A stretch of DNA of 64,000 nt from Phycisphaerae bacterium (GTDB taxonomy: Bacteria > Planctomycetota > Phycisphaerae > Phycisphaerales > UBA1924): positions 1,240,001-1,304,000 of the forward strand of contig JAUILU010000001.1 in the NCBI GenBank assembly GCA_030432905.1, written 5' to 3'. Shown one piece after another: positions 1 through 9,636 of the stretch. Every line of letters starts with the position of its first letter. Within the stretch, counting starts at the first letter, position 1. Position numbers and translations under genes: made by a program. The notes under the pieces were generated by a model. The model did no database searches, was not told where the DNA came from, and saw only the letters and a list, made by a program, of their open reading frames with translations.

Positions 1-169
1 CACAAAGAACGCCCACTGGCTCCACCTTTATCTGCCTGATCGACGGGGGCCCTGTGGCCCGCCGCCGGGTTGTTCTCTCTCGATCCGGCCCGGGGCATCC
101 TCCAACGCCGCGAACCGGAAGCTCAATCCGAAGTGCCCGAACGGGCGCACCTCGACCACCAACGACCCT

Positions 170-196
170 AAAAACTCGCTTTCCGGCCCGGAAAGC
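170..196 (-). terminator. possible minus-strand intrinsic terminator
   Basis: Nine-base arms GCTTTCCGG and CCGGAAAGC flank a single central base at 178-196, which folds as an 8-bp stem with a 3-nt loop. Read on the minus strand, the stem is followed by GAG and then five T (174-170). This is the shape of a Rho-independent terminator. No minus-strand gene is visible upstream of it on that strand, so what it would terminate is unknown. On the plus strand there is no T run. Confidence 0.35.
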
Positions 197-329
197 CTGT
201 TCGGGTCGATTTACACGCGTCACTCCTGACGCTGGGAACGTTGTAGATACCCTCCACGATCCTTGGCAGCACGCGATGAGTGATGCCGGGTCAGTATGCT
301 ACCACTACACATCGTGTGAGTAGAGCGTT

Positions 330-353
330 TTGAGCACAAAATATCGTGCTCAA
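330..353. promoter_or_regulatory. operator-like dyad, TTGAGCAC-N8-GTGCTCAA
   Basis: A perfect 8-bp inverted repeat with an 8-nt A/T-rich spacer sits at the left edge of the lower-GC stretch. Size and spacing fit a binding site for a dimeric helix-turn-helix regulator. It is about 450 bp from the nearest supported gene, so a target cannot be assigned. No T run follows, so it is not an obvious terminator. Confidence 0.3.
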
Positions 354-759
354 CTGTCAACAACCGGCAGAGATTGCGCCCAAGTTCTTGATTGATCGTA
401 GTTTGAGCGCTTTGCTAAATTCGATCCCGATCTATCCACAACATGTAGTGATTGCCCACACAATTACCCTGTTTCAGGTACCACAAGGGGTGTACTCGTT
501 GTCGATAGCTGTCGGTTGGTTGATTTGTCACGCGATCCGAACTGCTTATTTGGTATTTAGTAGTATCACGTTTGGTTTTGCCTGTCAAGCAGAAGTTCTG
601 CCGTAGATGAAGCCTTTGTGTGGGGCCAGAAGCCCGGAGCGGATACCATCAAGAGGACGGCTGAGCGTGACCAATCGTGGGTATCTGGTCGCCTCAAAGC
701 GCTGCCGCCCTGCGGACACGGGCGGCGCCGGCCGATTGCCTCGAACGACATGCACGATC

Positions 760-774
760 GGCCCCGACGGGGCC
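760..774. repeat. GC hairpin in leader of FlgI-like gene
   Basis: GGCCCC and GGGGCC form a perfect 6-bp stem around GAC, ending 9 nt before the GGAGGA ribosome site of the next gene. There is no T tract. A similar but shorter motif, GCCC-CGACA-GGGC, occurs near 33332-33344. It could be a leader hairpin or a small intergenic repeat. Confidence 0.3.
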
Positions 775-798
775 TAGCTGTGCGGAGGATTCGCTTCG

Positions 799-2781
799 AT
801 GAAACTCATGCGAGCGGCGGCTGGTTTGACGTTGTGCGGCGCACTGATCGCCGGGTGCAGCAGCAACCCACAAAAAGGTCCACGCGAAGTCAAACCCACG
901 TTCACGGATGCGCCACGCGTCCTGCGCGGCACGATCGGCTACGAGACCAGTCTCCGCAGAGCCGAGCCCGCGTACATCTCGGGCTACGGGCTTGTGGTCG
1001 GCCTCGACGGCACGGGCAGCACGACCGTGCCCGAGAACGTCGCGGCGACGATGGAGAAAGAAATCCTGACGATGGCCAGCGACGAGGTCGGCGCGTTCAT
1101 CAACACGCCGTTCGAGGGCATGTCGCCGCGCGAGGTGATCCGTCATCCCGATACCGCGGTTGTGCTGGTCGAGGGCGTTGTGCCATCGGGCGCACCGGAG
1201 GGCACCCACTTCGACGTGCGCGTGCGAGCGTTGTCCGGCTCGACCGCCGAATCGCTCGAGGGCGGCAAGCTCTGGACCACCCGCTTGCAACTGGGCATGG
1301 CAAGCACGCTCGGCGGGCTCCAGACCAGCACCATCGGCGAGGCCCGGGGCGAGGTCTTCGTCAACCCGTTCGCAGAACCCGGCGCGCCGACAGAGATCAA
1401 CACACGCATCGGCCGAGTGCTGGGCGGCGGTCGCGTGATCGATCCGTTGCCTCTTGAATTGCTGCTCGAAACGCCGCTGCACTCGCGAGCGCAGGCCATC
1501 ACACGCGCGATCAACGAAAGCTACCTCTTTCTCGACGGCCCCAACGGCCAGGGCTCGACCGCCCGAGGCCGGGACGACCAGGTGATCCAGGTCTTCGCTC
1601 CGCCGGCGTACAAAGACCGGTTCGACGAGTTTGTTCAGTTGCTGCTCCACACGCCGGTCAACCAGGACTACCCGGACCAGCTGGCTCGGCGGTACACGCA
1701 GTCGATGGTCGCCGACCCGAGCTCGGTCGATCAGCTGAGCTGGGCATTGCGTGCGATCGGGCCGAGGTCGATCCCGTATGTCCGCGACATGTACGAGTTT
1801 TCCGAGCAGGCACCACGCATAGCGGCGCTCAGAGCAGGCGCGCACCTCGGCGACACTCGCGCCACCGCGTACCTTGAGCAGATCGCTTTCGATGAGCTCT
1901 CTCGCAACCGGATCGAGGCGATCGAGTTGCTTGGCGTGGCATCAGGCCACGGCTCTATCGAACGCACGCTCCACGAACTGCTCGAAGAAGAGGAAGAGCT
2001 GACGATCCGAACCGCGGCTTACGAAGCGCTAATGGAACGCGCCAGGCGGTACAGGCTCGAACGGCTCATCGCATCCAACGCATCACGCCCCGCTAGTCAG
2101 CGTGCTTCGCTTGAACAGCTAGCCTACTACGCCGAGTCAGTAATCCCGCGCGGCAACCCGCAGGGCATCGAACGCATCAACATACGCGACCGCTTCCAGA
2201 TCGACATCGTGCCGTTCGGTGATCCGCTGATCTATGTCACCCAGCAGGGCACGCCGAGGATCGCGATCATCGGCGTGAACACGCAGCTCGTGACGCCGCT
2301 GTTCGTTTCGGCGTGGTCCGACCGTTTCATCATGACCGCGGCGAACCAGGGCGACGAGGTCAGGCTCCGCTACGAGACCTCCGGCAACGGGCCGATCCTG
2401 ACCAACCGGATGGGCACCGAACTTGTCGAACTGATCAAGTACATGGCCCGCGGCGCGTCGGCAACGGATATCAGGCCCGGGCTTGGGTTTACGTACTCCG
2501 AGGTTGTCGGCGCTCTGGCGGCGATCGAGGCCGCCGGCGGCACCCAAGCCGCGTTCGCGACCGAGACCGACCGCCTGCTGGCGACGATCCTGACCGCGAC
2601 GCAGAACACTGCGATCGACCGACCGGCGCTGATCGGCGGCGAGGGCGAAGAGATCGATCTCGATCCTGCAGCGGACCAGACGAACGACGAGCAGCAAAGG
2701 CCCGAGAACGACCCGGGTTATGTTGTGCCTCTGAAACCGAAGACAAACAACTCTACAGGGGGGACAGGCGGCTCAAGGTGA
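799..2781 (+). CDS. FlgI-like lipoprotein with HEAT-like middle part
   Basis: 660-residue exported lipoprotein. The N-terminus is basic then hydrophobic and ends in a lipobox (LIAGC, Cys20). Residues about 55-290 resemble the start of the flagellar P-ring protein FlgI, including GYGLVVGLDGTG and a following NVAA segment. Residues about 295-425 are helical and read like HEAT-type repeats. Residues about 440-620 form a separate, unrecognised beta-rich domain, and the tail is polar and disordered. True FlgI proteins are about 350-380 residues, have a Sec signal and no lipid anchor, so this is a relative rather than an ordinary P-ring subunit. No other flagellar gene lies in the window. The start is fixed by GGAGGA nine bases upstream. 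A role in an envelope ring or secretion structure is inference. Confidence 0.6.
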   Translation: MKLMRAAAGLTLCGALIAGCSSNPQKGPREVKPTFTDAPRVLRGTIGYETSLRRAEPAYISGYGLVVGLDGTGSTTVPENVAATMEKEILTMASDEVGAFINTPFEGMSPREVIRHPDTAVVLVEGVVPSGAPEGTHFDVRVRALSGSTAESLEGGKLWTTRLQLGMASTLGGLQTSTIGEARGEVFVNPFAEPGAPTEINTRIGRVLGGGRVIDPLPLELLLETPLHSRAQAITRAINESYLFLDGPNGQGSTARGRDDQVIQVFAPPAYKDRFDEFVQLLLHTPVNQDYPDQLARRYTQSMVADPSSVDQLSWALRAIGPRSIPYVRDMYEFSEQAPRIAALRAGAHLGDTRATAYLEQIAFDELSRNRIEAIELLGVASGHGSIERTLHELLEEEEELTIRTAAYEALMERARRYRLERLIASNASRPASQRASLEQLAYYAESVIPRGNPQGIERINIRDRFQIDIVPFGDPLIYVTQQGTPRIAIIGVNTQLVTPLFVSAWSDRFIMTAANQGDEVRLRYETSGNGPILTNRMGTELVELIKYMARGASATDIRPGLGFTYSEVVGALAAIEAAGGTQAAFATETDRLLATILTATQNTAIDRPALIGGEGEEIDLDPAADQTNDEQQRPENDPGYVVPLKPKTNNSTGGTGGSR

Positions 2782-2876
2782 TGTAGACTGCTCACTCTGA
2801 CGAGACCGGCCCGGCAGGATGCCATCCCAAACGGTCTCGGGCACAGTCAAGAGCGGCACGGAGGGCGCTTCGACCT

Positions 2877-5800
2877 ATGCGTTTATCAAAGCTCATTCTC
2901 AACGGCTTCAAGTCCTTCGCCGACCGGACGGAATTCACGTTCGACGACGACATCACCGGCGTTGTCGGCCCCAATGGCTGCGGCAAATCAAACGTCGTTG
3001 ACTCCATCAAATGGGTCCTTGGCGAACGCTCCAGCAAGTCGCTCCGCGGCAAAGAAATGATCGACTGCATCTTCGCCGGTGCCGCGGGCAGGCCGCCCTC
3101 GGGCATGGCTTCGGTGACGCTCGGCTTTGACAACCCGATCATCGACGCCGATGCGGAGCTTGTGGAACTCGAGCTCGGCGACCCGCTCGACGAAGAGCCG
3201 GACATGGCCGAGGACGAAGAACGCCGCGAGAAGCGCCGCTCGGGCCGGCGCCGCCGAGGGCTTCCGATCGAGGCCGACGAGGTCAACGTCGAACGCCGGC
3301 TCTACCGCGACGGCACGAGCCAGTACCTGATCAACGACAAGCGAGTCCGCCTTCGTGACATCCGCGAGTTGTTCATGGACACCGGCATCGGCGCCGACGC
3401 CTACTCGATCATCGAACAGGGCAAGGTCGACGCGATGCTCTTGGCATCGCCCCAAGAACGGCGAACGATCTTCGAGGAAGCCGCTGGCATCGCGCGGTTC
3501 AAGCAGCGCAAGATCGAGGCGACCCGCAAGCTCGACCGGACCGAGGTCAACCTGACCCGTGCGCGCGAGCAGCTCGAGAACACCGAGCGCCGGCTCCGCA
3601 TCGTCAAGGGACAGGCCGCCAAGGCGAAGAAGTTCCAGGCACTCGACGACGAGTACCGCGCGATCCGCACCGCGCTCGCGTTCGATCAGTACAACGACCT
3701 GCGCCAGCGCCTCGACGGGCTGACCAGCGAGCTGACCTCGCTCAGCGGCCAGCGCGACGAATCGCAGGAACGTGTCGCCGAGCTTGAAACCAAGCGTCAG
3801 GACGCCGAGGTCACGCGCCACGAACTCGCAGAGACTGTGCGCCGGACCGACGCCGAGCGCCAGTCCGCAGAGCACGACGCCGAGCGTGCCCAGCAGCGGA
3901 TGAAGATGACGCACGACGCGATCGCCGAGGCGAAGGGTCGTCTCGAATCCGACGCGAAGCAGGTCGAAGAGCTCAAGATCAAACTCGACGACATGACGCG
4001 TATCGAGGGCGAGGCTCGCCACACGATCGAGACCCAGGAATCGAAGCTCGCAGAGACAGAGGCCGCGATGAACCGCGCGACCGAAGCGCGGGCGGCGGTC
4101 CTCGAAAGTGCGGCCGAATCGAAGGCCAAGCTCGCAGAAAAGCAGGCGGCGGTCTCGGGCGTCGAGCGTGAACGCGCGGCCCTTGTCGCGTCGCTCGAAT
4201 CCGACACACGCCGGGCCGAACAGCTCGCCGAGCAGCTGGCGACGATCGACCGCAAAAAGCAGGAAGCGGCGACCGAACAGGACCGCCTCGAAGCCGAGCA
4301 CACCCAGATGATCCGAGCGTGCGTCGCGCACGCGGCGAGCGTCGACGAACTCACCGCGTCGCTCGCGGGCCTCGACTCGAAGGCATCGAGCCTCGCTGAG
4401 GGGCGAAGCGAGCTCGCCGAGCGCGTCAGCGATCAGGACCAGCAGCGCGTGCGTCTTGATTCGCGCCGGCTCACACTCGAAGAGATGGACGCGTCACGCG
4501 AGGGTTTCGGCGACGCGGTCAGGCAGGTGCTCGAAGCACGCGACTCGGGCACGGGCTTTGCCGGCGTGCTCGGCGCTGTCGCGGACCTGATCGAGACCGA
4601 GACCGAGGCGGCAGAAGCCGTCGAAGCGGCGCTTGGACAGTCACTCCAGTCGCTCGTTGTCCGCTCGCAGATGGAACTGCCGAGCACCGAAGAGCTGAAC
4701 ACGCTCGAAGGCCGGGTGACGTTCCTGCCGATGCGCCCGATCGGGACCGAGTCGCACTGCTGCAGCACCCGCGCACCGATGGACGCGGTGCTCCAAGCCG
4801 GGCGCGTGACGTCGGTCAGACCTCTGGTTCGCCTGCGAAGCGATGTGCGTGCCAAACTCGGCGAATCGGGCGAGGCGCTGCTCGATCGTTTGCTCGGCAA
4901 CACCTATCTCGTTGACAACCTTGAAGCCGCGACGATGCTCTCAGCGGGTGTGATCGGCTCGGGCTCGCGTTTCGTCACGAAAGACGGCTCGGTGCTCGAA
5001 GCCGACGGCCGGGTCATCGCGGGACCGAACTCATCAGAAACGGGCGGCGAGGGCCTGCTTCGCCGGAGAGCTGAGCTTGAAAGCCTGCGCGCGAATCTGG
5101 TTGAGATCGAAACAGAACTCGAAGCCAACAAGATCGAGCTTGCCAACACCGACGAACAGGCCGCGGCTCTGAGTCAGTCCCGCGCCGAGGTCCGCACGAA
5201 GCTGGCCGCCAGCGAGCGTGACCTTGCCGCGTCGCACGCACGCTCGGAACGGCTCGAATCCGAACGCCAACGTCATCAGGAATCACTGAGCGCGCTTTCG
5301 CAGGAATCCGAACAGGCATCGGCACGGCTCGAAACGCTCCGCAAGGAAGCCGACGAGCTGCGTGAACGCTCGAGCAAGCTGGACGATCTGCTTCTTGAGC
5401 AGCGGGCGGCGGCGGAATCACTCGACGCCGAAGTGTCAAGGCTTCAGATCCGCGCCGAGCAGGCCGCGGAGCAGGTCACCGCGGCCAGGGTCGATGCGGG
5501 CGCGCTCCGTGAGCAACTCTCTGGCGCACGCCGGGAGCTGGCACGAGCCGTCGAAGAGACCGAGCAAACCAACCGCCGGGTGCGCGAGCTTGAGGAGCAC
5601 GCCGAGCGTGCCCGCGGCGCGATCGATCAGCACAAGCAAACAATCGCCGCAGCCGAAGCCGAGCATGCCGGCGCGCTTGAGAAAGCGCAGCTGCTCGTCG
5701 GCCAGATCGAAGAGGCCAAGGCAAGACTCGAAGAGGCGACCGAGCAGCTCGGCTCACTCAGCGAGCACGTCTCCCGAGCACGCGAAGAGGCCCAGCGGAT

Positions 5801-6773
5801 CGAACGCAACTGGCACTCGCTCGAGGTCGCTCGCCGAGAGGTCGAGGTCAAACGCGAGCACACCGAGGAACGCACGCTCGAAGAACTCGGGCTCGACGTC
5901 AGCGCCGAGTACGAGGAATACCGGCTTATCCTGTCCGTCGGCGATATGCAGCTGCTCGACGTCGAAGAGGCGACGCAGGAATGCGAATCGCTCCGCGCCG
6001 AGATCAAGAAGCTAGGCAACGTCAACCTCGACTCGATCGAAGAAGAAGGCCAGCTCGAGGGCAAGAACGAGACTCTCATCGCACAGGTCGCGGACATGGA
6101 CGAGGCCAAGACGCGGCTCTCAGAACTCATCGAGAAGCTCAACGTTGCGAGTAAGGAACGATTCGAGGAGACGTTCACCGCGGTCCGCGACAACTTCGCC
6201 GGCGCCAACGGCATGTTCCGCCAGCTCTTCGGCGGGGGCAAGGCCGAGGTCAGGCTCATGCCGCTCGTCAAAGAGATCAACGGCGAGAAGGTCCAGACCG
6301 ACGAGATCGACATGCTCGAATCCGGCGTCGAGGTCATCGCCCGCCCGCCCGGCAAGGAACCCCGCTCGATCAACCAGCTCTCGGGCGGCGAGAAGACCAT
6401 GACCGCGGTCGCGCTGCTGCTCTCGATCTTCCAGACCAAGCCGAGCTGCTTCTGCATCCTCGACGAAGTCGATGCGGCGCTCGACGACGCGAACGTCGAT
6501 CGCTACTGCAACGTCGTCCGGTCGTTCGTCGATCGCTCGCACTTCATCGTCATCACGCACAACAAGCGCACGATGGCTGAAGCGGACCGTCTCTACGGCA
6601 TCACGATGCAGGAACGCGGCGTGTCCAAGCGAGTCACCGTCAAGGTTGACGACGTCCACGCGGACGGCTCGATCAAGAAGGACGCGGCGGCGCAGGACGA
6701 GAAGCCGAAGCTCAAAGAAGCACTGGCTGACATGCGTGAAGACGCACGAGCAACCGAAGAAGCCGCGGTCTGA
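2877..6773 (+). CDS. smc: chromosome segregation ATPase SMC
   Basis: 1298 residues with full SMC architecture. The N-terminal ABC half has Walker [10 protein letters not shown] at residues 31-39. It is followed by a long charged coiled coil, a hinge around residues 530-690, the returning coil, and the C-terminal ABC half with signature LSGGEKT near 1169 and Walker [13 protein letters not shown] near 1192. SMC dimers with ScpA and ScpB organise and separate chromosomes; scpA and scpB are not in this window. The head carries an extra, very charged stretch at residues about 90-130 (an acidic run, then RRSGRRRRG) between strands where most bacterial SMCs have a short loop. The C-terminus also runs about 70 residues past the D-loop region with a charged tail. 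It converges on the next gene with a 1-bp gap. Confidence 0.97.
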   Translation: MRLSKLILNGFKSFADRTEFTFDDDITGVVGPNGCGKSNVVDSIKWVLGERSSKSLRGKEMIDCIFAGAAGRPPSGMASVTLGFDNPIIDADAELVELELGDPLDEEPDMAEDEERREKRRSGRRRRGLPIEADEVNVERRLYRDGTSQYLINDKRVRLRDIRELFMDTGIGADAYSIIEQGKVDAMLLASPQERRTIFEEAAGIARFKQRKIEATRKLDRTEVNLTRAREQLENTERRLRIVKGQAAKAKKFQALDDEYRAIRTALAFDQYNDLRQRLDGLTSELTSLSGQRDESQERVAELETKRQDAEVTRHELAETVRRTDAERQSAEHDAERAQQRMKMTHDAIAEAKGRLESDAKQVEELKIKLDDMTRIEGEARHTIETQESKLAETEAAMNRATEARAAVLESAAESKAKLAEKQAAVSGVERERAALVASLESDTRRAEQLAEQLATIDRKKQEAATEQDRLEAEHTQMIRACVAHAASVDELTASLAGLDSKASSLAEGRSELAERVSDQDQQRVRLDSRRLTLEEMDASREGFGDAVRQVLEARDSGTGFAGVLGAVADLIETETEAAEAVEAALGQSLQSLVVRSQMELPSTEELNTLEGRVTFLPMRPIGTESHCCSTRAPMDAVLQAGRVTSVRPLVRLRSDVRAKLGESGEALLDRLLGNTYLVDNLEAATMLSAGVIGSGSRFVTKDGSVLEADGRVIAGPNSSETGGEGLLRRRAELESLRANLVEIETELEANKIELANTDEQAAALSQSRAEVRTKLAASERDLAASHARSERLESERQRHQESLSALSQESEQASARLETLRKEADELRERSSKLDDLLLEQRAAAESLDAEVSRLQIRAEQAAEQVTAARVDAGALREQLSGARRELARAVEETEQTNRRVRELEEHAERARGAIDQHKQTIAAAEAEHAGALEKAQLLVGQIEEAKARLEEATEQLGSLSEHVSRAREEAQRIERNWHSLEVARREVEVKREHTEERTLEELGLDVSAEYEEYRLILSVGDMQLLDVEEATQECESLRAEIKKLGNVNLDSIEEEGQLEGKNETLIAQVADMDEAKTRLSELIEKLNVASKERFEETFTAVRDNFAGANGMFRQLFGGGKAEVRLMPLVKEINGEKVQTDEIDMLESGVEVIARPPGKEPRSINQLSGGEKTMTAVALLLSIFQTKPSCFCILDEVDAALDDANVDRYCNVVRSFVDRSHFIVITHNKRTMAEADRLYGITMQERGVSKRVTVKVDDVHADGSIKKDAAAQDEKPKLKEALADMREDARATEEAAV

Positions 6774-6774
6774 G

Positions 6775-7935
6775 TCAGTCGCCCGACTGCGGCGTCGGCT
6801 TCGTGTCGCTGCTTGATTCTGTGTTGAAGTGCCCCACCATCATCCCGATCGCCGCGTCGCACGCGGGCGAACCGGGGTTCGGCGGCACGTTCGAGGCGCA
6901 GAGCAGCACCAGATCTTTCTCCGGCGCGGCCCACGTCACACTGAACCAGTAGGTGTTGCTGCCCGAGTGGTTGAACACCAGGCCGTCGGCCCACGAGCGC
7001 TGGGAGACTCCCCAACCGAGCGCGTACGTGTCGCCGTCGTTGTCTGCGATGATCGCTTTGTAGGTGTCGGTCTTGAGGAGCTTGCCCGCGCCGTCGAGGC
7101 CCTGCTCGAAATCATCGACGAACTTGCCCCAGTCGATGATGTTGGCGTGGACGGTTCCCGCCGGGCCGAAGTTTGCCGGGTTGTCGGGCATGCGCTGCCC
7201 CTCGACCAGATTCATCGGCTGCCACTCGTCGCGTTTGAGATGGCCGACCGGCTCGGTCAGTTTACCGACCTCGCCCGGAGGCCCAAAGCCCGCCGAGTCC
7301 ATGCCCAGCTTCTCGAAAATCCGCTCACGCATCAGCTCTTCCCACGACGTGTCGTAGTGCGCTTCGAGGATCGCACCGGCGAGTATGTAGCCGTGGTTCG
7401 AGTAGGCAAACTCGCCCTCGTCGCCGCCGGGCAGCTGTGGTTCGTTCGACAAAATCCACTCCGCGATCTTTCGGCGTTGCTCGCGGAGCGTGAGTGGATC
7501 GGCTGCAAGCGAGAGCATCCCGGGCAGGCTCATGAGCGCCCGGTTCCTGTTTGCGTCAATGCCAGCGCGGTGTCCAAACAGATCTCGGATCGTCACCGTA
7601 CCCCAGTGTTCGTTCGGCTCTTCGACGATGCCAGGTAGCGCATCGGCGATCGGCGTGTCCCAAGCCAGCGCGCCCTCGTCGACCATCATGCCCATGAGCA
7701 CCGCGGTCATCGCTTTCGTGCACGAGCCGATGTGGTACTTGCTTTCAACCGTGACGGGCGTGGTGTCCTCGTAGCTGTACCAGCCCGCGGCTCCGGCGCC
7801 GAGAAGCTCGCCATCGCGGTACGCGGCGCAGACCATCGACGAGACATCGTTGTTCCGGCGGATCTGCTCGAGGTCCGCCGACAGGTCCTTGGGTTCGGCG
7901 ATCGCCGCCGCGACGAACAGACTCGGTAGAAGCAT
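6775..7935 (-). CDS. exported serine hydrolase, beta-lactamase/PBP-like fold
   Basis: 386 residues. A short signal peptide ends about residue 13 (AIA/EP). Class C beta-lactamase family motifs are in order: SCTK (nucleophile Ser71, Lys74), YSN at 178-180, and HSG at 323-325 in place of KTG. This pattern is typical of the large serine hydrolase group that includes esterases, D-aminopeptidases and PBP4*-like proteins, so true beta-lactam hydrolysis should not be assumed. The protein probably acts in the periplasm on peptides, esters or peptidoglycan fragments. It lies 23 bp downstream of pyrD on the same strand and may be co-transcribed, though no functional link is evident. Confidence 0.85.
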   Translation of the reverse strand: MLLPSLFVAAAIAEPKDLSADLEQIRRNNDVSSMVCAAYRDGELLGAGAAGWYSYEDTTPVTVESKYHIGSCTKAMTAVLMGMMVDEGALAWDTPIADALPGIVEEPNEHWGTVTIRDLFGHRAGIDANRNRALMSLPGMLSLAADPLTLREQRRKIAEWILSNEPQLPGGDEGEFAYSNHGYILAGAILEAHYDTSWEELMRERIFEKLGMDSAGFGPPGEVGKLTEPVGHLKRDEWQPMNLVEGQRMPDNPANFGPAGTVHANIIDWGKFVDDFEQGLDGAGKLLKTDTYKAIIADNDGDTYALGWGVSQRSWADGLVFNHSGSNTYWFSVTWAAPEKDLVLLCASNVPPNPGSPACDAAIGMMVGHFNTESSSDTKPTPQSGD

Positions 7936-7958
7936 CGGGATTCTCCTTCACTCTCGGC

Positions 7959-8912
7959 TTAGCCGGGCAGAATGACCTGCCCGACAAGATCTTTGATGCT
8001 GTCCACGCGGTGTGTGTTCAGCCAGCGTGAAATGTGCTTGGTGATCTTCACGGGTATCTTCGGGTCGGCAAAGAGAGCCGAGCCGATCTGGAACGCGCTC
8101 GCGCCGGCGAGCACCATCTCAGCCGCGTCATCCCACGCCGTCACGCCGCCCACACCGATGATCGGCACGTTGGCCTTGTGCGCAATGCCCTGATAAACGG
8201 TGTGCACGAGCCGAACCGCGATCGGGTGGACCGCCGGCCCCGAGAGCCCGCCGGTCACGTTCGAGAGCACCGGCCTGCGTGTGCGCACATCGATGCCCAT
8301 CGCGGGAACCGTGTTGGCGATTGTCAGCGCCTCGGCCCCGGCTTCGATCGCAGCCTGCGCGACGTCCACCATGCTCGGCTGACCGACGGCGATCGGGCTG
8401 AGCTTGACGAACAGCTTTGTGTGTTTGAGTTCGTCGCGGACGGCGGTCACAAGGTCGGCAAGCGCGACCGGGTCGGTTCCAAACTCGGTCCCGCCGTGGA
8501 CGTTCGGGCAGCTCACGTTGAGCTCGACCGCGGGGATGGCATCAACGGTGTCCATGTGCCGGGCGACCTCGGCGTAGTCGGCGATGCTCGTCCCGGCGAT
8601 CGAACCGATGACAACCGTGGGTGTGTCGGCGAGCCTCGGCGCGATCTCGGACATGAAGCGTTCGATGCCCGGGTTGGCTAGACCGATGGCGTTGAGCATG
8701 CCCACCTTGCTCGGCAGGATCCGCCAGGTCTGGTTGCCCTCGCGGGGTTCTTTGGTGATCGATTTACTAACGACCGCGCCGATGTGCGAGAGATCCAAGA
8801 CGTCGGTGAGTTCGTCTGAGAAGCCCGCGGTGCCCGCGGCGAGGATGACGGGGCTTTTGAGCCGGAGGCCGGCCAGGTCGATCGAGAGCCTTGGGTCTGG
8901 TTCGCGTGCCAC
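7959..8912 (-). CDS. pyrD: dihydroorotate dehydrogenase, class 1 (PyrD catalytic subunit)
   Basis: 317 residues, GTG start. This flavoprotein oxidises dihydroorotate to orotate in pyrimidine synthesis. Visible family features are the N-terminal SPVILAAGT segment, the NVSCPNVHGG active-site loop near residue 130 whose Cys is the catalytic base in class 1 enzymes, the KLSP segment, and the C-terminal FMN phosphate-binding glycines (IGVGGV, GASAFQIGSA). It lacks the N-terminal membrane helix of class 2 enzymes. The length and loop suit the class 1B subunit that normally partners the Fe-S/FAD subunit PyrK, but no pyrK is next to it. It is divergent from the TPR-YggX gene. Confidence 0.93.
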   Translation of the reverse strand: MAREPDPRLSIDLAGLRLKSPVILAAGTAGFSDELTDVLDLSHIGAVVSKSITKEPREGNQTWRILPSKVGMLNAIGLANPGIERFMSEIAPRLADTPTVVIGSIAGTSIADYAEVARHMDTVDAIPAVELNVSCPNVHGGTEFGTDPVALADLVTAVRDELKHTKLFVKLSPIAVGQPSMVDVAQAAIEAGAEALTIANTVPAMGIDVRTRRPVLSNVTGGLSGPAVHPIAVRLVHTVYQGIAHKANVPIIGVGGVTAWDDAAEMVLAGASAFQIGSALFADPKIPVKITKHISRWLNTHRVDSIKDLVGQVILPG

Positions 8913-8987
8913 GGGTGAAGACTAGCCGGGCCGCCGGGGCGCTGCGCCGGGTTCCGCCCCCTATCGTCTTTCAACGGAGGCACACGC

Positions 8988-9635
8988 ATGGATATCGAGA
9001 CCCGGATCGCGCAGTTCGAGAAAATGGCGACCGACGACCCGACCAACGACATGGCCCACTTCTCGCTCGGTGGGGCGTACCAGCAGGCGGGCCGATTCGC
9101 CGACGCCGCCGAGAGCTATCTCAAGTGCGTCGAGCTGAACCCGGGCATGAGCAAGGCCTACCAGCTCGCCGGGGCGGCTCTGATCGCGACGGATCAGCCA
9201 GACCGAGCGGGCGAGATCCTGCTCGCGGGCTACACCGAGGCCGCCAAGCGGGGCGATCTGATGCCGAAGCGCGCCATGGGCGACATGCTCGAACAGCTCA
9301 ACATCGAGATCCCGCAGGTCGAGGAGCAGAAAGCCGGCCCCGCGCCCGATGGCTCGTTCATCTGCCGAAAGACCGGCAAGCCCGGCAACCAGATGAAGGC
9401 CCAGCCTTTCCGCGGCAAGATCGGCGAATGGATCTACCAGAACATCTGCCAGGAAACATTCGACGCGTGGATCGGGCAGGGCACCAAGGTCATCAACGAG
9501 CTCAGGCTCGATCTCTCGCAGGACAAAGACTCGGACATGTACGACGCGCACATGCGCGAATTCCTTGGCATCGACGATCTTCTCTACGAACAGATCACCG
9601 GCGAGAAGCCCGCGGCGTCCGCAACCCCGATGTGA
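8988..9635 (+). CDS. TPR domain fused to a YggX-type Fe(II)-trafficking domain
   Basis: 215 residues. Residues 1-95 form TPR-like helices (FSLGGAYQQAGRFADAAESY is a canonical TPR helix pair). After a linker, residues about 120-200 match YggX, which in enterobacteria protects and helps repair iron-sulfur clusters under oxidative stress. The likeness starts at FICRKTG, whose Cys corresponds to the conserved N-terminal Cys of YggX, and continues through GKIGEWIYQNI, the W-x-x-W-like helix, INE-x-R-L-x-L, and the final acidic M-x-x-FL segment. YggX is normally a free protein of about 90 residues, so the TPR extension is the distinctive part. A cytoplasmic role in iron delivery with a protein partner bound by the TPR is inference. 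The gene ends 1 bp from the convergent DUF58 gene. Confidence 0.85.
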   Translation: MDIETRIAQFEKMATDDPTNDMAHFSLGGAYQQAGRFADAAESYLKCVELNPGMSKAYQLAGAALIATDQPDRAGEILLAGYTEAAKRGDLMPKRAMGDMLEQLNIEIPQVEEQKAGPAPDGSFICRKTGKPGNQMKAQPFRGKIGEWIYQNICQETFDAWIGQGTKVINELRLDLSQDKDSDMYDAHMREFLGIDDLLYEQITGEKPAASATPM

Positions 9636-9636
9636 T

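Larger units (their letters stand above)
1..798. other. gene-free stretch with inverted repeats
   Basis: I see no supported gene upstream of the FlgI-like gene. The ORFs at 54-323 and 346-606 have low-complexity or composition-poor translations, no ribosome site and no family likeness. About 300-620 is visibly richer in A and T than the rest of the window. The stretch contains three inverted repeats (178-196, 330-353, 760-774), listed separately. The tail of an upstream gene could lie in the first 230 bases (frame 2 is open to a TGA at 227-229), but I cannot recognise it. Confidence 0.6.

Noticed and set aside
54-606. Two ORFs in the first 600 bases
   Set aside because: No ribosome site, biased or patternless translation, no match to any family I know.
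694-1845. 383-residue minus-strand ORF
   Set aside because: Exact antisense of the FlgI-like gene; Arg/Ala/Asp-rich translation without any family pattern.
6775-7935. Calling this gene a beta-lactamase resistance gene
   Set aside because: The SxxK, YxN, HSG pattern is shared by many esterases and peptidases; no feature singles out beta-lactam hydrolysis.
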